Source: an uncultured Desulfomonile sp.
Lineage (GTDB): Bacteria > Desulfobacterota > Desulfomonilia > Desulfomonilales > Desulfomonilaceae
Direction: 5' to 3'
NCBI GenBank assembly: GCA_903920415.1
Contig: CAIXMD010000154.1
Location: 1-9,979 of the forward strand
DNA: 9,979 bases
The notes beneath the pieces were generated by a model. The model was not told the DNA's origin. It ran no database searches and saw only the letters and a list, made by a program, of their open reading frames with translations. Position 1 is the first letter of the stretch, and each line of letters opens with the position of its first letter. The translations under genes and the position numbers were made by a program. This document shows positions 7,766 to 9,979 of the stretch, one piece after another.

Positions 7766-7795
7766 AGTCGGGGCCATAGAGAGGTAGATAAGGCA

Positions 7796-8413
7796 ATGAT
7801 TCGAGACTTAACGATCTATTCCCTATTGTTGCTTATTCTCATATTGGGACAAGTTCCGGACCAACCAGTATTTGCACAGGATTTCCCGTACATTGCACCG
7901 GAAGCCCCGGAATTCGATAATCGCGGCAATCACCTGGAAAGAGTATTTCCAAGGTCCTCCTCGCCGGTTCGAGGCCAGGAGCGACGGTTAGTTCCAACTG
8001 ACAATGCAATGAGGTCTGATTATCCTCCGATACATCAGGAAAGCCCACAGGTTGGTTTGCCCATTGTGCCCGGCCCCTTGTCCTCACCACAAGCCCCAAC
8101 ACACTCGCGTTCACAGGATGGTCAGCAGAAATTTCGTGCGCCCATTTCTCCCTCTCAGATCCCCGAGTACACTCCTCCCCGAGTAAGGCCCCCGACAGTA
8201 GCCTCAACTCCTCCTGACTCTTCAGCTCAAATTCAGGAGCTTTCTGACTGCTCTCAGTATCCCATACTTATTGCTGGCGCCCGGTCGGAAAATGAAATGC
8301 AATTCACCGCAAGACGCTATCTGACATGTCTTGTTCAAAACGGTTGGAATGAGGACCAAGCACGACAGCAAGTAATTAGAATTATTGAGACCAGTTTCAG
8401 ACCAGCTCGGTGA
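7796..8413 (+). CDS. Exported proline-rich protein of unknown function
   Basis: This 205-residue protein begins with a clear Sec signal peptide: a short charged start (MIRD), a leucine/isoleucine core at residues 5-17 and a VFA-Q cleavage site after A27. The mature chain has a long Pro/Ser/Gln-rich disordered region (~30-145, for example PPRVRPPTVASTPP). It ends in a small ordered C-terminal domain (~150-200) with two cysteines, C152 and C178, that could form a disulfide in the periplasm. That domain contains a predicted helix around FTARRYLTCLVQNGW and another at DQARQQVIRIIE. There is no lipobox. An open frame continues upstream to an ATG at 7736, but the signal peptide only makes sense from the ATG at 7796. 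The ribosome site is poor: GAGAGG lies 11 bases away and AAGG only two. It is flanked by gaps on both sides, so it may be a single-gene unit. The family is not recognised. A periplasmic scaffold or envelope-associated role is possible but unproven. Confidence 0.8.
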   Translation: MIRDLTIYSLLLLILILGQVPDQPVFAQDFPYIAPEAPEFDNRGNHLERVFPRSSSPVRGQERRLVPTDNAMRSDYPPIHQESPQVGLPIVPGPLSSPQAPTHSRSQDGQQKFRAPISPSQIPEYTPPRVRPPTVASTPPDSSAQIQELSDCSQYPILIAGARSENEMQFTARRYLTCLVQNGWNEDQARQQVIRIIETSFRPAR

Positions 8414-8456
8414 AATCATCTCGGCTTCAGGCAGAATCCGACTTCATTCAGATAAA

Positions 8457-8502
8457 CTTACCGCCTAATAAGCTGCCGTAAGGTACGATAAACGTTTTAC
8501 GG
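8457..8502 (+). other. Two overlapping inverted repeats before the glycosyltransferase gene
   Basis: CTTAC (8457-8461) can pair with GTAAG (8478-8482). CCGTAA (8476-8481) can pair with TTACGG (8497-8502). The two stems share the bases GTAA and could not form together, a layout seen in attenuators. Both stems are short (5 and 6 bp), so chance is a serious alternative. The rest of the 106-base gap shows nothing recognisable. Confidence 0.2.
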
Positions 8503-8519
8503 AAATGTAGTTCAGAAGC

Positions 8520-9500
8520 ATGAGCATCCCCAAAGTCACCGTTCTCATGTCGATTTTCAATGGTCTCGAATATTTACCCGAGGCCATGCACAGCATTTTA
8601 TCTCAGAGTTTTGATGACTTCGAGTTTCTCATAATTAATGACGGCTCGACCGATCCGGTGGGACAAATATTTCAAGAATTCCATGATAGCCGGATCATTG
8701 TTTTGAATCAGGATAATATTGGGCTGACTCGTTCTCTAAACAGAGGTCTCTTGCTGGCTAGAGGGAAATACGTGGCACGGATGGATTCAGACGATTTGAG
8801 TCTTCCCGGAAGGCTGGAGGCCCAGGTTCGGGAACTGGAATGCGACTCTCGTCTCGATTTGGTGGCCGGCTTCTTCGACATTGTTGACGAGCACGGGCAC
8901 ACAATAGAAAGAAAAGAATTGATTAGAGATCCAATTTATAGGCTTTGGAGACTTCAATTCCACAATAATTACGGACATGGATCTGTAATGTTTAGGAAGA
9001 AAGCAGTTTTGGAAGCAGGAAGGTACAACAGCGATCTGGCTTACGCTCAGGACTTTGACCTGTGGTCGCGTATTTCCAAGAGAGACAATACAAAGATTAT
9101 TCCACAGGTCCTTTATCATTATCGAATGGTTCACCACGGCACGCAGACCTCGGTCAGCCATTATGATACGCAGCTTGCAAACGCCATAATGATAAGTAAC
9201 AGGAGTTTGATGTCCTGCAATCGTCTTCTCACCGATTTCGACTGTGAAGAGGTCAGAGCCCTGTACTGGAAGTTTCAACGCGAGCATGTTTCTGTAAAGG
9301 GATTGTCTCTGGTAGCCTGGACTCTCGAAGGTTTTTGTCGGCGTTTCAGTATTGAAGGTAAATCCAAGTCTGAACTCTTCAAAAGAGTTGCACTTGATGC
9401 TATTGAAGAACTGGATAATGACCACTCCCTGTCACAGAGGGAACGCATTGCGATGGTTGGTGAGTTCAGCACGTGGCATGAGGAATGTTCTGGTTCCTGA
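8520..9500 (+). CDS. Family 2 glycosyltransferase
   Basis: This 326-residue protein has the GT-A fold of family 2 glycosyltransferases, inverting enzymes that transfer a sugar from a nucleotide-sugar donor. It opens with the typical strand VTVLMSIFNGLEYLPEA. The nucleotide-binding NDGSTD is at 40-45 and NIGLTRSLNRGL at 66-77. The metal-binding DSDD (DXD motif) is at 89-92, and the acceptor-side segment QDFDLWSRIS is at 177-186, where family members usually have ED(Y/F)DLW. The last ~90 residues are helical and not diagnostic. No membrane segments are seen, so it should act at the cytoplasmic face. The ATG at 8520 has only a weak GAAG before it; the N-terminus fits the family exactly. It probably adds a residue to a lipopolysaccharide, exopolysaccharide or glycoprotein glycan. 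The sugar and acceptor cannot be inferred. The coiled-coil gene downstream is on the same strand after 124 bases, so a shared glycan locus is plausible. Confidence 0.93.
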   Translation: MSIPKVTVLMSIFNGLEYLPEAMHSILSQSFDDFEFLIINDGSTDPVGQIFQEFHDSRIIVLNQDNIGLTRSLNRGLLLARGKYVARMDSDDLSLPGRLEAQVRELECDSRLDLVAGFFDIVDEHGHTIERKELIRDPIYRLWRLQFHNNYGHGSVMFRKKAVLEAGRYNSDLAYAQDFDLWSRISKRDNTKIIPQVLYHYRMVHHGTQTSVSHYDTQLANAIMISNRSLMSCNRLLTDFDCEEVRALYWKFQREHVSVKGLSLVAWTLEGFCRRFSIEGKSKSELFKRVALDAIEELDNDHSLSQRERIAMVGEFSTWHEECSGS

Positions 9501-9624
9501 TGATTGGGCCGGTTATTTATGTACACCCAAGTAATAGATGCCAACATTTTTATTGAATTTTAGCGAGGTTGCCTCTATCATCTCAATGATTGAAAAGCTT
9601 ATCTTGATTTACGGGAGGAAAGGT

Positions 9625-9979
9625 ATGAGTGGCAAAGGCCAGGGTAGTTGGTTCGGAGCATTTTTCAAGAAGGCTTTTTCATCGTCTGAAAATGACGAAT
9701 TACAGAGACTAAAGCTAGAGGTTGAACTTCTTCGGCAAGAATTGCAGGCCATTAAATGTATAGGTTCTAATTTGGGCTCAAAATATAGTGGTGCGTCGAT
9801 CAGCAATCCTTACGGTATTGAAAACAGGGAGTTGGATTTGGTCAAGCAAGAAATCGATATCCTTCGCAATGAGTTACAGGAGGATATTGCTGCGATACAC
9901 CGGTTGGAGATTCTCACTTTGAGCAAAAGGATCAAGCTCCTCGATGATTTTGGGAAGTCTCTCCCTCCCACCTGTCCGG
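9625..9979 (+). CDS. Coiled-coil protein, N-terminal part only (runs off right edge)
   Basis: The frame opens at an ATG at 9625 with a strong ribosome site, GGGAGG, seven to eight bases upstream, and stays open for 118 codons to the window end. After a short basic-aromatic start (GSWFGAFFKKAF, which could form an amphipathic membrane-binding helix), two heptad-patterned helices appear at about 22-44 and 66-106. They contain a related 17-residue unit: ELQRLKLEVELLRQELQ at 25-41 and ELDLVKQEIDILRNELQ at 69-85, identical at about half the positions. The linker between is rich in Ser, Gly and Asn. The sequence leaves the helical pattern near the edge (KSLPPTCP), suggesting a separate domain follows. 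Such N-terminal coiled coils occur on glycan-modifying enzymes, which would suit the glycosyltransferase next door, but the decisive part lies outside the window. Preceding gap 9501-9624 shows no terminator or small gene. Confidence 0.75.
   Translation, partial: MSGKGQGSWFGAFFKKAFSSSENDELQRLKLEVELLRQELQAIKCIGSNLGSKYSGASISNPYGIENRELDLVKQEIDILRNELQEDIAAIHRLEILTLSKRIKLLDDFGKSLPPTCP

Noticed and set aside
7605..7787. 60-residue plus-strand frame between the PPDK-like gene and the exported protein
   Set aside because: Starts at TTG (or an internal ATG at 7638) with no ribosome site, and the translation has no recognisable features; only its last 19 codons are mentioned as a weak leader candidate.
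8787..9425. 212-residue minus-strand frame
   Set aside because: Entirely antisense to the glycosyltransferase, whose catalytic motifs are intact on the plus strand.

Overview
The window looks like chromosomal DNA of a Gram-negative bacterium with roughly balanced base composition. The TyrZ-type tyrosyl-tRNA synthetase, the TlyA methyltransferase and a very large PPDK-related protein would fit a deltaproteobacterial (Desulfobacterota) lineage. That assignment is an inference from protein style only. No tRNA, rRNA, CRISPR array, insertion sequence or phage gene was seen.

Layout. Positions 1-2848 hold a leftward block. Read in transcription order it contains a small single-helix membrane protein (2848-2525), an unknown secreted or anchored beta-rich protein (2528-1974, ATGA overlap), tlyA (1968-1204) and tyrS (1072 running off the left edge). 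The first three are packed tightly enough to be one operon. tyrS follows a 131-base gap that carries a possible promoter of its own. A divergent intergenic region (2849-3086) separates this block from a rightward block. That block contains a 1488-residue PPDK-like protein (3087-7553), a proline-rich exported protein (7796-8413), a family 2 glycosyltransferase (8520-9500) and the start of a coiled-coil protein (9625 to the right edge).

The central item is the 1488-residue protein. Its last ~490 residues carry a full PPDK-type ATP-grasp head and a phosphohistidine swivelling domain with the catalytic histidine kept. The PEP/pyruvate TIM barrel that normally follows is absent. In front of the head lies about 1000 residues of mostly helical sequence that I cannot assign to a family. 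This suggests an ATP-dependent dikinase or phosphotransferase with an unknown acceptor, and it is the best candidate for undescribed biology here.

Working together: tlyA and tyrS serve translation (rRNA 2'-O-methylation and tRNA charging). The two unknown membrane-associated proteins upstream of tlyA are probably co-transcribed with it. The right end has a glycosyltransferase next to a coiled-coil protein and may be the edge of a cell-surface glycan locus. No direct functional link between the PPDK-like protein and its neighbours can be shown from the window.
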